DNA of 64,000 nucleotides from Coriobacteriaceae bacterium EMTCatB1 (GTDB taxonomy: Bacteria; Actinomycetota; Coriobacteriia; Anaerosomatales; Anaerosomataceae). The position numbers and the translations under genes are program-made. The notes beneath the pieces are model-generated. The model had not been told where the DNA came from and made no database searches. It saw only the letters and a list, made by a program, of their open reading frames with translations. The stretch is taken from NCBI GenBank assembly GCA_001950395.1, contig BDLO01000001.1, positions 124,001 through 188,000 on the forward strand. The letters run 5' to 3'. This document shows, piece after piece, positions 42,198 to 52,310 of the stretch (the first letter of the stretch is position 1; every line of letters starts with the position of its first letter).

Positions 42198-43321
42198 TGG
42201 ATCGCGTCCGTCCTCCTCGCGAGGCGCTGCGTGACCTTGCGCCGTACGACGCCAAGCACGTCGACGCGGAGGTCATGCTCGCGAGCAACGAGAACCCGCT
42301 CAACCTGCCCGGCGAGCTCCTCGATCGGCTCGAAGAGCTCGTCGTACGCATCCCGTACAACCGATATCCGGATCCGATGGCGACTCGCTTGCGCGAGGAG
42401 ATCGCCGAGGCGAACGGCCTGGAGCCGGGCAACGTGCTCGTCGGCAACGGCGGCGATGAGCTCATCATGGACCTCGTGCTCGCATGGGGCGGGCCAGGGC
42501 GGGTGGTGCTCGACTTCCCGCCCACCTTCGTCATGTACTCGATCGATGCCAAGGCCACCGATAGCACGCTCGTGCAGATCCCGCGAAAGCCGGACTTCTC
42601 TATCGACGAGGACGCGCTCATGGCGCGCCTCGCGCGCGGCGACGTCGATCTGGTGTTCATCGCGAACCCGAACAACCCCACGGGCACGCTGGCTCCCGAG
42701 ACGTTGCTCATCGACGTGCTGAACGCCACGGACGCGCTCGTCGTGGTGGACGAGGCGTACTTCGAGTTCTCCCGGCACACGATGCGCCCGCACATGTCGC
42801 GGCACGCGAACCTCGCGATACTGCGCACCTTCTCGAAGGCGTTCTCGCTCGCTGCGCTCCGCGCGGGGTACCTGCTCGCGCACGAGGACGTCATCGCGGA
42901 GCTCACCAAGGTGCGGCAGCCGTACTCGGTGAACCGGTTCACGCAGGCGGCAGCGCGGCTCGTATTCCGAGAGCGCCCGGTGTTCGAGGCCGCTATCAGC
43001 CAGTTGCTGCGCAATCGCGACATGCTCGTCCACGGCCTGAGCGAGATCGAAGGCGTGGAGGTGTTCTCGTCGGAGGCGAACTTCGTCCTGTTCCGCGTGG
43101 AGCACGCCTCGGCGGTGTGGCGCGACCTGCTCAAGGAGCACTCGGTGCTGGTGCGCGACTTCTCGCGCACGCCAGGGCTCGAGGACTGCCTGCGGGTAAG
43201 CGTCGGCACTGAGGAGGAAGTGCGACGCTTCCTCGCAGCCATGGACGAGATCATGGCCAGGCGCCGCGCGTCTGCGCACTTCGGCGTCGCCGCGCAGGCC
43301 GCACGTCACGACGAAGGGTGA
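42197..43321 (+). CDS. hisC: Histidinol-phosphate aminotransferase
   Basis: LASNENPLNLP, GNGGDELIMDLVLAWGGPG, ANPNNPTGT, VDEAYFEFS, RTFSKAFSLAALRAGYL. Confidence 0.96.
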   Translation: MDRVRPPREALRDLAPYDAKHVDAEVMLASNENPLNLPGELLDRLEELVVRIPYNRYPDPMATRLREEIAEANGLEPGNVLVGNGGDELIMDLVLAWGGPGRVVLDFPPTFVMYSIDAKATDSTLVQIPRKPDFSIDEDALMARLARGDVDLVFIANPNNPTGTLAPETLLIDVLNATDALVVVDEAYFEFSRHTMRPHMSRHANLAILRTFSKAFSLAALRAGYLLAHEDVIAELTKVRQPYSVNRFTQAAARLVFRERPVFEAAISQLLRNRDMLVHGLSEIEGVEVFSSEANFVLFRVEHASAVWRDLLKEHSVLVRDFSRTPGLEDCLRVSVGTEEEVRRFLAAMDEIMARRRASAHFGVAAQAARHDEG

Positions 43322-43932
43322 TCGCGATGGGACGACAGGGCGAAGCCGTCCGCACCACCAAGGAGACGACGGTCGAGGTGTGGCTCGACCTGGACGGGAG
43401 CGGTCGCACGGAAGTGGCGACCGGCGTGCCGTTCTTCGACCACATGCTTGACGCCTTCGGTCGCCACGCGCTCATCGACCTGCGGGTGCGGGCGCAGGGC
43501 GACCTTGCCGTGGACGCGCACCACACCGTGGAGGACACGGGCATCGTGCTCGGCCAGGCGCTCGACCGCGCATTGGGCGGCCGTGAGCGCATCAGGAGGT
43601 TCGGGTCCGCCGCAGTGCCCATGGACGAGGCGCTCGTGCTGGCGGCGGTGGACATCTCAGGCCGCGGCCAGCTCCACTATGCGGTCGACCTGCCGATCGA
43701 GCTCATCGGCACGTTCGACACCACGCTCGCAAAGGAGTTCCTCGTGGCTCTCGCCACGAACGCCGGCCTCACTCTCCACGTGCGGTCGCTTTCTGGCGAG
43801 AACGCACACCACATCGTGGAGGCGGCGTTCAAGGCGCTCGCGCGGGCGCTCAAAGAGGCCTGCGAGCACGACCCGCGAGCCGTGGGCGTCCCGAGCACGA
43901 AGGGCAGGCTCGGCGAGACCCAAGAGGCGTGA
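43318..43932 (+). CDS. hisB: Imidazoleglycerol-phosphate dehydratase (monofunctional)
   Basis: TGVPFFDHMLDAFGRHALIDL, DAHHTVEDTGIVLGQAL, GENAHHIVEAAFKALARAL. Confidence 0.97.
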   Translation: MIAMGRQGEAVRTTKETTVEVWLDLDGSGRTEVATGVPFFDHMLDAFGRHALIDLRVRAQGDLAVDAHHTVEDTGIVLGQALDRALGGRERIRRFGSAAVPMDEALVLAAVDISGRGQLHYAVDLPIELIGTFDTTLAKEFLVALATNAGLTLHVRSLSGENAHHIVEAAFKALARALKEACEHDPRAVGVPSTKGRLGETQEA

Positions 43933-43939
43933 GGCCGCT

Positions 43940-44551
43940 GTGATCGCGATCATCGACTACGGCATGGGAAACCTGCGAAGCGTGCAGAAGGGCTTCGAGC
44001 ACGCCGGGGTGAGCGACGTCGTGGTGACGTCCGACCCGCGCACCGTCGAGTCCGCTGAAGCGCTCGTCCTCCCGGGTGTCGGGGCTTTCCGCGACGCAGC
44101 CGCCAACCTGCGCGCGGCCTGCATGTGGGACATCGTGCGGGAGCGCGCCTCCTCGGGAGCGCCTCTGCTCGGCATCTGTCTCGGCATGCAGCTTCTCGTC
44201 GACGTGAGCTACGAGGACGGCGAGTGGGAGGGGCTCGGGCTGGTGCGCGGGACGTGCGAGCGGCTCCCGGTCGGCGTGAAGGTCCCGCACATCGGATGGA
44301 ACACGGTCGAGCAGCCGAAGCCGAGCCGGCTCTTCGTCGGCATACCCGACGGAGCCGCGTTCTACTTCGTGCACTCGTACCGCGTGGTGCCCGCGGACGA
44401 GTCGTGTATCATCGGCCGTACGGAGCACGGCGTTCCGTTCGCCGCGGCGGTCGAGAGCGGCTCCGTGTACGGCGTGCAGTTCCATCCCGAGAAGTCCTCT
44501 GAGATGGGGCTCAGGCTTTTGGCGAACTTCGCGGCGCTGGCGAGGGGCTGA
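43940..44551 (+). CDS. hisH: Imidazole glycerol phosphate synthase glutaminase subunit
   Basis: VIAIIDYGMGNLRSVQKGFEHAG, LLGICLGMQLL, GVQFHPEKSSEMGLRLLANF. Confidence 0.97.
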   Translation: MIAIIDYGMGNLRSVQKGFEHAGVSDVVVTSDPRTVESAEALVLPGVGAFRDAAANLRAACMWDIVRERASSGAPLLGICLGMQLLVDVSYEDGEWEGLGLVRGTCERLPVGVKVPHIGWNTVEQPKPSRLFVGIPDGAAFYFVHSYRVVPADESCIIGRTEHGVPFAAAVESGSVYGVQFHPEKSSEMGLRLLANFAALARG

Positions 44552-44557
44552 GGTCCG

Positions 44558-45283
44558 ATGATCGTCTTCCCGGCCATAGACATCCTGGACGGCAAGGTCG
44601 TGCGTTTGCGACAGGGTCGGCTGGACGCCGTCACCGTCTACAACGACGACCCTGTGGACCAGGCGAAGCGCTGGATCGATCAGGGCGCCGAGTGGTTGCA
44701 CGTCGTCGACTTGGACGGCGCCGTGTTGGGCGAGCCGGCCAACCTCGGCGTGGTGGAGCGGATCGCCTCTCTTGGCGTCCTGGTGCAGTTCGGCGGGGGC
44801 CTGCGCTCGATGGAGGTGCTGGACCGGGTGGCTAGCGTGGGCGTAAAGCGCATGGTCCTCGGGACCACGCTCGTGACCAAGCCGGCGTTCGTCGCCGAGG
44901 CGTGCGATACCTACGGTTCGGCCATCGTCGCGGGGATCGACGCTCGCGACGGCAAAGTCGCGATCCAGGGCTGGCGCGAGGGCACGGAGTACGGCGTGCT
45001 CGACCTCATCCGCGACCTTGAGCTGCTCGGCGTCAAGCGGCTCGCGTACACCGACATCTCCAAAGACGGCATGCAGACGGGCGTGAACTACGGCGCGTAC
45101 CGCGCGCTCGTCGGGCAGACGCTCCTGCCGATCACCGCCTCAGGCGGCGTGTCCTCGCTGGACGACATCCGCGACCTGCACGAGCTCGGTCCTCAGATCG
45201 AAGGCGTCATCATCGGGCGAGCGCTCTACGAGGGCTCTCTGTCGCTTTCCGACGCGGTGCGGGTCGGCTACGGGGAGGCGTGA
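44558..45283 (+). CDS. hisA: Phosphoribosylformimino-5-aminoimidazole carboxamide ribotide isomerase
   Basis: [55 protein letters not shown]. Confidence 0.96.
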   Translation: MIVFPAIDILDGKVVRLRQGRLDAVTVYNDDPVDQAKRWIDQGAEWLHVVDLDGAVLGEPANLGVVERIASLGVLVQFGGGLRSMEVLDRVASVGVKRMVLGTTLVTKPAFVAEACDTYGSAIVAGIDARDGKVAIQGWREGTEYGVLDLIRDLELLGVKRLAYTDISKDGMQTGVNYGAYRALVGQTLLPITASGGVSSLDDIRDLHELGPQIEGVIIGRALYEGSLSLSDAVRVGYGEA

Positions 45284-45287
45284 GCCC

Positions 45288-46055
45288 GTGCTCATGCGCC
45301 GCGTCATCCCGTGCCTCGACGTGCACGCCGGGCGCGTCGTGAAGGGCGTGCAGTTCGTCGACCTGCGTGATGCGGGCGATCCCGTGGAGCTCGCGGCAGC
45401 GTACGACCGCGAGGGCGCAGACGAGATCGTCTTCCTTGACATCACCGCGACGCACGAGGAGCGCCCGCTCATGCTCGAGGTCGCTCGTCGTGCGGCGGAG
45501 GAGGTCTTCATCCCGTACACCGTCGGCGGCGGCATGCGCTCGGCCCAAGACATACGAGACATGCTCGCAGCCGGGAGCGACAAGATCTCGATCAACAGCG
45601 CCGCCGTCGCCGAACCCGGCTTGATCACGCGCACCGCGCAGATCTTCGGGTCGCAGTGCATCGTCGTGGCGATCGATGCTCGCAAGGTGCCCGGCTCGTC
45701 TCCTTCGCGCTGGGAGGTCTTCGTCGCCGGCGGCAGGAAGAACACCGGGCTCGACGCCGTTGCGTGGGCCGAGGAAGCGGTGCGCCGTGGCGCCGGCGAG
45801 ATCCTGCTGACCAGCATGGACCGCGACGGCACCAAAGACGGCTACGACATCGACCTCACGCGAGCCGTCACGCGAGCCGTGGACGTCCCCGTCATCGCCT
45901 CAGGCGGAGCAGGCGAGCTCGACCACTTCGCGGAGGTCGTGCTGGAGGCTGACGCCGACGCCGTCTTGGCGGCGAGCGTCTTCCACTTCGGCGAGTTCAC
46001 CATCCGCCAGGTCAAGGAAGCGATGGCGGCCCACGGCATCCCGGTCAGGATCTAG
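45288..46055 (+). CDS. hisF: Imidazole glycerol phosphate synthase cyclase subunit
   Basis: [67 protein letters not shown]. Confidence 0.97.
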   Translation: MLMRRVIPCLDVHAGRVVKGVQFVDLRDAGDPVELAAAYDREGADEIVFLDITATHEERPLMLEVARRAAEEVFIPYTVGGGMRSAQDIRDMLAAGSDKISINSAAVAEPGLITRTAQIFGSQCIVVAIDARKVPGSSPSRWEVFVAGGRKNTGLDAVAWAEEAVRRGAGEILLTSMDRDGTKDGYDIDLTRAVTRAVDVPVIASGGAGELDHFAEVVLEADADAVLAASVFHFGEFTIRQVKEAMAAHGIPVRI

Positions 46056-46063
46056 GGGGCAGG

Positions 46064-46546
46064 ATGCGAGCGATGCGACGTGAGGACCACCGCATGCTTC
46101 GCGAGGAGGCTGAGGCGCTTCTTCGGCGCGCCCAGGTGTTGCGTCTCGGTCTCGTGGACGAGGGCGGCCCGTACGTGGTGCCGCTGAACTTCGGATACGA
46201 AGACGGCCGCATCTACCTTCACGGCGCTCCCGAGGGTCGACGCATGGACGCTATCGCGCGCGACCCACGGGTGTGTTTCGAAGTCGACGAGGGCGAGATC
46301 GTGCGGGGAGAGCGTCCGTGCGGATACACGTCGCGGTTCTCAAGCGTCGTCGGCTACGGCCGGGCCCGGGTGCTGGAGACGAAGGAGGAGAAGCTTCGCG
46401 GGCTCCAAGCGCTCATGCGGCACTACGGAGGCCCGGTCGACGGCATCGACCCGGCCGTGCTGGAGAAGACTGCAGTGGTGGAGATTGCCATCGAGCAGAT
46501 GGACGGCAAGCGTCACGACGTCGTGCGAGGGCTGGGAGGGCAGTGA
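46064..46546 (+). CDS. Pyridoxamine 5'-phosphate oxidase-related FMN-binding (NimA-like) protein
   Basis: [71 protein letters not shown]. Confidence 0.85.
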   Translation: MRAMRREDHRMLREEAEALLRRAQVLRLGLVDEGGPYVVPLNFGYEDGRIYLHGAPEGRRMDAIARDPRVCFEVDEGEIVRGERPCGYTSRFSSVVGYGRARVLETKEEKLRGLQALMRHYGGPVDGIDPAVLEKTAVVEIAIEQMDGKRHDVVRGLGGQ

Positions 46547-46547
46547 G

Positions 46548-46919
46548 GTGGAGTTCCCAGATCTGAAGTTCGACGAGCGGGGACTCATACCCGCTGTCGT
46601 GCAGCAACACGACAGCGGGGAGGTGCTGATGGTGGCCTGGATGGACGCGGAAGCGCTCAAGCGCACGCTCGAGAGCGGGACCACCTGGTTCTGGAGCCGG
46701 TCGCGGCAGGAGCACTGGCACAAGGGCGAGACGTCCGGCCACGTGCAGCACGTCAAGGAGGTGCGCTACGACTGCGACGGCGACACGTTGCTCGTGATCG
46801 TCGATCAGGAGGGCGTGGCATGTCACACCGGGGCGCGGTCGTGCTTCTTCCGGACGCTCGCCACCGTCTCGTCCACAGAGAGGTCCGAAGACGCTGACCA
46901 AGGGTTGCCGCTCTCGTGA
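46548..46919 (+). CDS. hisI: Phosphoribosyl-AMP cyclohydrolase
   Basis: [84 protein letters not shown]. Confidence 0.96.
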   Translation: MEFPDLKFDERGLIPAVVQQHDSGEVLMVAWMDAEALKRTLESGTTWFWSRSRQEHWHKGETSGHVQHVKEVRYDCDGDTLLVIVDQEGVACHTGARSCFFRTLATVSSTERSEDADQGLPLS

Positions 46920-47263
46920 CGAAGGGACGTGCGATGACAGACAGAGATCCCGGCGCTTCGCCCGGGGCAGACGCCGTGCACCTCGGGGACGTCCTCAAGG
47001 AGCTGTTCGCGGTCCTCGAGGAGCGCAGGCGAACGATGCCTGAGGGCAGCTACACTGCGGCGCTGCTTGCAGGCCCGCAAGAGAAGCTGCTCAAGAAGAT
47101 CGGCGAGGAGTCGAGCGAGGTGATCATCGCGGCGCGCGACCACGATCTGCCGCAGCTCCGCTACGAGATCGGCGACCTCGTCTACCACCTGCTCGTCGTG
47201 ATGGTCCGCGAGGGGCTCACGCTCCAGGACCTCGCGAGCGAGCTCGCCTCGCGAAGGAAGTAG
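46916..47263 (+). CDS. hisE: Phosphoribosyl-ATP pyrophosphatase (start could be ATG 46934)
   Basis: [68 protein letters not shown]. Confidence 0.95.
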   Translation: MTKGRAMTDRDPGASPGADAVHLGDVLKELFAVLEERRRTMPEGSYTAALLAGPQEKLLKKIGEESSEVIIAARDHDLPQLRYEIGDLVYHLLVVMVREGLTLQDLASELASRRK

Positions 47264-47270
47264 CCGTACG

Positions 47271-48959
47271 ATGGTCGGTCCGCGCTCCGGCATGACCGAG
47301 GTCGAGCTTCCGCCCGGAGTCTGCGGCGACCGCATCGAGACGCTGCAGGCGCGCGTCGCAGGGAACCGGTGGAAGTTCGTCGCATTCACGGTCGCCTACG
47401 TCGTCGCTGTGGCAGGGTCGATCTCAGCGGCAGTGCTTCTCCTCGTCGTCTTGTTGCCCCTCGCCACGCGAAGCCCCGCGATCGCGCTCGTCGTGCTCGC
47501 GGGGCTGCCAGCGATCGCGAAGGTCACCGTTGCGGTGAGCGCGCTTCTCGTGGGCGCCTGGGTCGCCCGCGCGCTCGCGACCTCTGAGAAGGCGTTGCTT
47601 GCTCGGCTGGGAGCGCAGATCCCTCGTGCTGGCACGCTCGAGGTCACGCGCAGCGCGCTCAAGGACATGAGCCTCGCTGCAGGCTTCGAGCACTCCCCGC
47701 CTCTGTACGTCATCGACACCGACCGCGTGAACGCGTTCGTGCTGGGCCGCACTCCCGCCAAGGCAGTCGTGGGCGTGACGCGCGGGTTCGCCGAGAGACT
47801 GTCGCGATCGGATCAGCGCGCTGTGTTCGCGAACCTGATGGCGCGAGTCCTCTCCGCGGACACGCTGTGGGCGACGGCTGTCTCAGCGCTCGCAGGGCCG
47901 GTTTGGGCGCTGCGAGACGCCGACTTGAGCAAGCCCATCAGCGCGCCGTCTGCTGCAGACGAAGACCCGACGGTTCGCGCGGCCAAGGCCTCTGCGATGG
48001 CGCGCGGGCTCGGCCCTCCGCTCGTTGGCTGGTGGATCATGCAGACCTTCGTCGTCGTCGTGACCGAGGCGCTGGCGTATTGGCACCAGGAGCTCGCGTG
48101 GCGTGCGGCCGAGAAAGCGGACGCCGAGGGCATGCTCTTGTTGCGCGACCCGCAAGAGATGCTGGCTGCGTTGGAGCACGTGCTGGCGTGCAACAACCAC
48201 GTTCCCAGCGCAGGCGACGCGTACTCGCAGCTCTTCTACTGCTGGTCGGGGTTCGGATTTGCTCCAGAGCGCGACCCGGAGGCTCGTCGCATAGCGCGGC
48301 TGCGCGAGGTCTTGGGAGCCGAGGGCCTCGCCGCCGCACCGCGGCCGAACGTGCCCGGCTGGCCGCAGGCTCCGCGGCTCGAAGACGCCCTCACTGAAAC
48401 GGCGGCGCTGGTCGTCCCAGTGGAGGTCCGGGTCGAGGGAGGCCCCGATGGGACGAAGGCGCTCGCGGGAGTGGCGCTGGCGGCAGCGGCCGTGTTCGAC
48501 GTCGCGCTCCTTGCCTGGCGTTCAGGGGAGGTCGCGGCGATGGCGCTCGCGGCTGCGGCGTCCGCGGTGGTCGCAGGGGCCGGCTCGTTCTGGGGCAGCC
48601 GGCTCGTGACCGCGCAAGGGTCGGGCGGGAGGCAGGGGCGGGCGGCTTCTGTCGTGGCCTTCGCGCTCTTCCTTGGACTCACGATCGGCGCGGGGATCCT
48701 GGTCGGCCCCGTGTGGCTCGCAGGGACGCTTGCAGGCGCAGCGAGCGGCGAGGAGCTGTCGCGAGAAGAGTGGCGTCGCAGGTTCGTGCGCCGCTACGAG
48801 GAGACCGTCGCAGAGCGGCCGCACGCCCAGGCGCACGAGGAGGGCCCCGAGCCGCCTGCGCCGCAGGCCCGCATCTCGGTCGTCTGCAAGCGGTGCGGCG
48901 CAAGCAATGCGCCCATCAACAGGCACTGCACGGTATGCGGAAAGAAGCTCAAGCCGTGA
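47271..48959 (+). CDS. M48/HtpX-like membrane protein lacking HExxH, with C-terminal zinc ribbon
   Basis: VNAFVLGRTPAKAVVGVTRGFAERLSRSDQRAVFANLMARVLSAD; multiple TM segments; CKRCGASNAPINRHCTVCGKKLKP. Confidence 0.75.
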   Translation: MVGPRSGMTEVELPPGVCGDRIETLQARVAGNRWKFVAFTVAYVVAVAGSISAAVLLLVVLLPLATRSPAIALVVLAGLPAIAKVTVAVSALLVGAWVARALATSEKALLARLGAQIPRAGTLEVTRSALKDMSLAAGFEHSPPLYVIDTDRVNAFVLGRTPAKAVVGVTRGFAERLSRSDQRAVFANLMARVLSADTLWATAVSALAGPVWALRDADLSKPISAPSAADEDPTVRAAKASAMARGLGPPLVGWWIMQTFVVVVTEALAYWHQELAWRAAEKADAEGMLLLRDPQEMLAALEHVLACNNHVPSAGDAYSQLFYCWSGFGFAPERDPEARRIARLREVLGAEGLAAAPRPNVPGWPQAPRLEDALTETAALVVPVEVRVEGGPDGTKALAGVALAAAAVFDVALLAWRSGEVAAMALAAAASAVVAGAGSFWGSRLVTAQGSGGRQGRAASVVAFALFLGLTIGAGILVGPVWLAGTLAGAASGEELSREEWRRRFVRRYEETVAERPHAQAHEEGPEPPAPQARISVVCKRCGASNAPINRHCTVCGKKLKP

Positions 48960-50611
48960 GCCGCCAGAGCACGACGCGTCCTCGCATTCTCGCCGGGCTT
49001 GCTCTGTCTGCCCTCGCGATCGGCGTTGCCGCGGGATTGTGGCAAGCCCAGGTGCTCGCGCCGCCTCCCCTCGTTCGCCCGAAGACCCCCGTGCCGTCGG
49101 TGTTGCCCACGATCACCGTTGAGCTCCCTGTGCCGCCCCAGGCCGACCCGGACGCAGACGGGATCAAGATCGCGACCTTCCTCGGCAACGAGACGCGGTC
49201 CTTCTACGGCGTGGGACCGGTGCCCGAGCGGCTCGAGGTGCTGTGGAAAGCGCGCATCGGCGGAGGCACCACTGGCGGCACCGGCAAGCGCTCCGCCGAG
49301 GCAAGCGCGACGGGCGGCATGGTGACCTGGTACGGGACCGGCTGGACCGGGCAGCCCGCGCTCGTGCGCGAAGGCGGTCGACTCTTCCTGCTCGTCGGAG
49401 GCTTCGACCACGGGCTTCGCAAGATCGACGCTGAGACCGGCAAGACCGTGTGGCGCTACGAATACGACGACGTCATCAAGGGATCGCCCGCCGTCATCGC
49501 AGATCCATCGGCTCCCGACGACCCGTCCCGGTACCTCGTCATGACGGGCTCGAGGCGCGGCTTCCCGCGGAGCATCACCGCGCCTGACATCGCGCCGTTC
49601 CGCGGGGTGTGGTACGCGACCGGCGAAGAGGCGTGGCGTCTGCCGGTCCCTCACACCCGCAGCTACAGCCGCGATGCCGACGGCAGCGCGCTCGTGCTCG
49701 GCCCGCACGCGATCGTCGGGGTGGAGTCGGGGCACCTGTACCGCATCGACCCCTTCGCGACGCAGCCGTGGCAAGGGCATCGATCGCCGCATATCCTCAA
49801 GCAGGCGCTGCTGCTCGGCGACAAGCGCTCAGCGAGCCACGGCGGCAACCTCGTGCTCGAGAGCTCGCCGGTGCTCCTCGGCGACCGGGTCTACGTGGCC
49901 TCAGGGGCTGGGCACGTCTACGGGCTGGATGCCGACACGCTCGAAGTCGAGTGGGACTTCTACATCGGATCCGACCTCGACGGCACGGTCGTGGCTACCG
50001 ACGACGGGAAGCTCTTGGTGCCCGTCGAGAAGCAGTACATCCGAGGCCACGGCGGCGTGCTTCTGCTCGACCCGAGCAAGCCGCCGTCAGAGGCCGTCGT
50101 CTGGTTCTTCCCCACCGGCGATCGGGCGTTCGCCGACTGGCAGGGCGGAGTGATCGGGTCGTGCTCGGTGAACGACGCGTACGATCCGGACCGCTCGCGG
50201 CCGCGGTTGGCGGCTTTCTCGGCCATCGACGGCCACCTGTACGTGGTGGCTCGCGACGAGACGGCTTCGCTCACCGTCGACGGCCCTGACGGCGAGCACG
50301 GGCTTGCGACGCCTGTCCTCGTCTACAAGGACGACATCGGCGGGTCCATCTCGACGCCGATCATCGTGGACGACCACATCGTCGCGGCGGGGTACGGCAA
50401 CACCGTGAACGTGTACCGCATCTCGTACGGGCCTCCAGACGGCGGCGGCGTCACGCTCTCGACCCGTTCGGGCGCGCGCGTAAGCGTGCGCGTCGAGCGG
50501 GTCGCGCGCTTCACGGGCGGCGGAACGTACGAGTCAACCCCGATCGTCTGGCAGGGTCGCATATACATCGGCTCGCGGGACGGGTACTTCTACTGCCTAG
50601 GCGGCCGCTGA
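48956..50611 (+). CDS. Secreted PQQ/quinoprotein-like beta-propeller protein
   Basis: N-terminal signal/anchor; blades GLRKIDAETGKTVWRYEYDDVIKGSPAVI, HVYGLDADTLEVEWDFYIGSDLDGTVV, TYESTPIVWQGRIYIGSRDGYFYCLGGR. Confidence 0.82.
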   Translation: MSRQSTTRPRILAGLALSALAIGVAAGLWQAQVLAPPPLVRPKTPVPSVLPTITVELPVPPQADPDADGIKIATFLGNETRSFYGVGPVPERLEVLWKARIGGGTTGGTGKRSAEASATGGMVTWYGTGWTGQPALVREGGRLFLLVGGFDHGLRKIDAETGKTVWRYEYDDVIKGSPAVIADPSAPDDPSRYLVMTGSRRGFPRSITAPDIAPFRGVWYATGEEAWRLPVPHTRSYSRDADGSALVLGPHAIVGVESGHLYRIDPFATQPWQGHRSPHILKQALLLGDKRSASHGGNLVLESSPVLLGDRVYVASGAGHVYGLDADTLEVEWDFYIGSDLDGTVVATDDGKLLVPVEKQYIRGHGGVLLLDPSKPPSEAVVWFFPTGDRAFADWQGGVIGSCSVNDAYDPDRSRPRLAAFSAIDGHLYVVARDETASLTVDGPDGEHGLATPVLVYKDDIGGSISTPIIVDDHIVAAGYGNTVNVYRISYGPPDGGGVTLSTRSGARVSVRVERVARFTGGGTYESTPIVWQGRIYIGSRDGYFYCLGGR

Positions 50612-50713
50612 CGTCTCGCCTCATCGTCGGCGCGAATGGAGGCGCCGCATTGCCGCTTGGCCACACGAGGGGTAGACTTGCATCTCCCGTGCATGGATCG
50701 AGGAGGATCCCGT

Positions 50714-51775
50714 ATGCAGCCTGAATCGCTGGAGTTCCTGAAAGAGCTCGTCGAGGCGCCGTCGCCGTCTGGGTACGAGCAGCCGGCTGCCGCCGTCTTC
50801 CGTGAGCGCGTCGGCGCGTACGCGGACGAGGTGTCGACCGACGTCATGGGCTCGGTGCACGCCGTGCTGCGCGGCACTGACGACGGCCCGTCCGTGATGC
50901 TCGCCGGCCACATCGACGAGATCGGTTTCATGGTCACGTACATAACCGACGACGGGTACTGCGCCTTCGCGCCGATCGGCGGTCACGACCCGCAGATCCT
51001 TCCCGGCGCGCGCGTGACGGTGCACACGGCTGAAGGCCCGCTGCTCGGCGTCCTCGGACGGCTCCCCATCCACCTCCTGGAGGAAGAGGAGCGCAAGCAG
51101 GTCGTCAAGATGCACAAGATGTTCATCGACCTCGGCTTGCCGGGCGACGAAGTCAAGAAGCGCGTTCGCATCGGCGATCCGGTGACGTACGCGGTCGGCA
51201 TGGAACTGTTCGGGGACGGCATGGCGGTCTCGCGAGCGTTCGACGACAAGATGGGCGCGTGGGTCGCTGCTGAGACGCTCCGCCTCGTGAAGGAAGCGGG
51301 CGGCGCCAAGGGAGACCTGATCGCGGCCGCGACCGTGCAAGAGGAGATCGGCCTGCGCGGCGGCACCACCTCGGCGTACAGCGTCGATCCGGTCGTCGGC
51401 ATCGCCATAGAGGTCACGCACGCCACCGACTACCTCGACGTCGACAAGCGCAAGCACGGCGAGGTGAAGTGCGGCGGCGGCCCGGTCATCTCGCGTGGCC
51501 CGAACATCAACCCGCGCGTGTTCGAGCTGCTGTGCAACGCGGCCGAGGCCGAGGGCATCCCGTACCAGATCGAGGGCGCTCCGCGCGGCACCGGCACTGA
51601 TGCGAACGTCATCCAGCTCACGAAGGGCGGGAAGGCGGCAGCGCTTGTGAGCGTGCCACTTCGGTACATGCACACGCCCACCGAAGTCCTCGCGCTGTCC
51701 GACGTCGAGAACACCGCCAAGCTGATGGCGGCCTTCGTGCTCCGGCTGGAGCCGGGCACGGACTTCACGCCGTAG
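50714..51775 (+). CDS. M42 family metallopeptidase (glutamyl aminopeptidase/endoglucanase-like)
   Basis: LKELVEAPSPSGYEQPAA, VMLAGHIDEIGFMVTYI, SRAFDDKMGAWVAAETL, TVQEEIGLRGGTTSAY. Confidence 0.94.
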   Translation: MQPESLEFLKELVEAPSPSGYEQPAAAVFRERVGAYADEVSTDVMGSVHAVLRGTDDGPSVMLAGHIDEIGFMVTYITDDGYCAFAPIGGHDPQILPGARVTVHTAEGPLLGVLGRLPIHLLEEEERKQVVKMHKMFIDLGLPGDEVKKRVRIGDPVTYAVGMELFGDGMAVSRAFDDKMGAWVAAETLRLVKEAGGAKGDLIAAATVQEEIGLRGGTTSAYSVDPVVGIAIEVTHATDYLDVDKRKHGEVKCGGGPVISRGPNINPRVFELLCNAAEAEGIPYQIEGAPRGTGTDANVIQLTKGGKAAALVSVPLRYMHTPTEVLALSDVENTAKLMAAFVLRLEPGTDFTP

Positions 51776-51787
51776 GAGAGAGGCGGC

Positions 51788-52258
51788 ATGTCCCGGGACG
51801 AGCGCACCATAGCCACCAACAAGAAGGCCTTCCACGACTACGCTATCGAGGAGACCTTCGAGGCGGGCATCGCGCTCACCGGGACTGAAGTGAAGTCGCT
51901 GCGTGAGAACCGGGCGAGCCTGCGCGACGCGTTCGCCACGATCCGCAACGGCGAGGTCTGGCTGCACAACGTCCACATCGCGCCGTACAGCCACGGAAAC
52001 CGCAGCAACACCGATCCGGACCGCACGCGCAAGCTGCTGTTGCACCGCAACGAGATCCGCTATCTGATCGGCAAGACGAAGGAGAAGGGGCTCACCCTCG
52101 TGCCGCTCCGGCTCTACTTCTCGCCCTCTGGGCTGGTGAAGGTGGAGCTCGCGCTTGCCCGCGGGAAGAAGCTGTTCGACAAGCGCGAGGCGATTGCCGA
52201 GCGGGAGCACAAGCGCGAGGTGGAGCGGGCGCTCAAGGACCGGACGCTTGGGCGCTGA
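51788..52258 (+). CDS. smpB: SsrA-binding protein
   Basis: [75 protein letters not shown]. Confidence 0.98.
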   Translation: MSRDERTIATNKKAFHDYAIEETFEAGIALTGTEVKSLRENRASLRDAFATIRNGEVWLHNVHIAPYSHGNRSNTDPDRTRKLLLHRNEIRYLIGKTKEKGLTLVPLRLYFSPSGLVKVELALARGKKLFDKREAIAEREHKREVERALKDRTLGR

Positions 52259-52276
52259 GCCCGGGCGGGGTATACT
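52248..52276 (+). promoter_or_regulatory. ssrA promoter
   Basis: TTGGGC (52248-52253), 17-nt spacer, TATACT (52271-52276). Confidence 0.65.
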
Positions 52277-52310
52277 TATTGTGCAACGCACGTTGAGAAG
52301 CGTCGGATCC

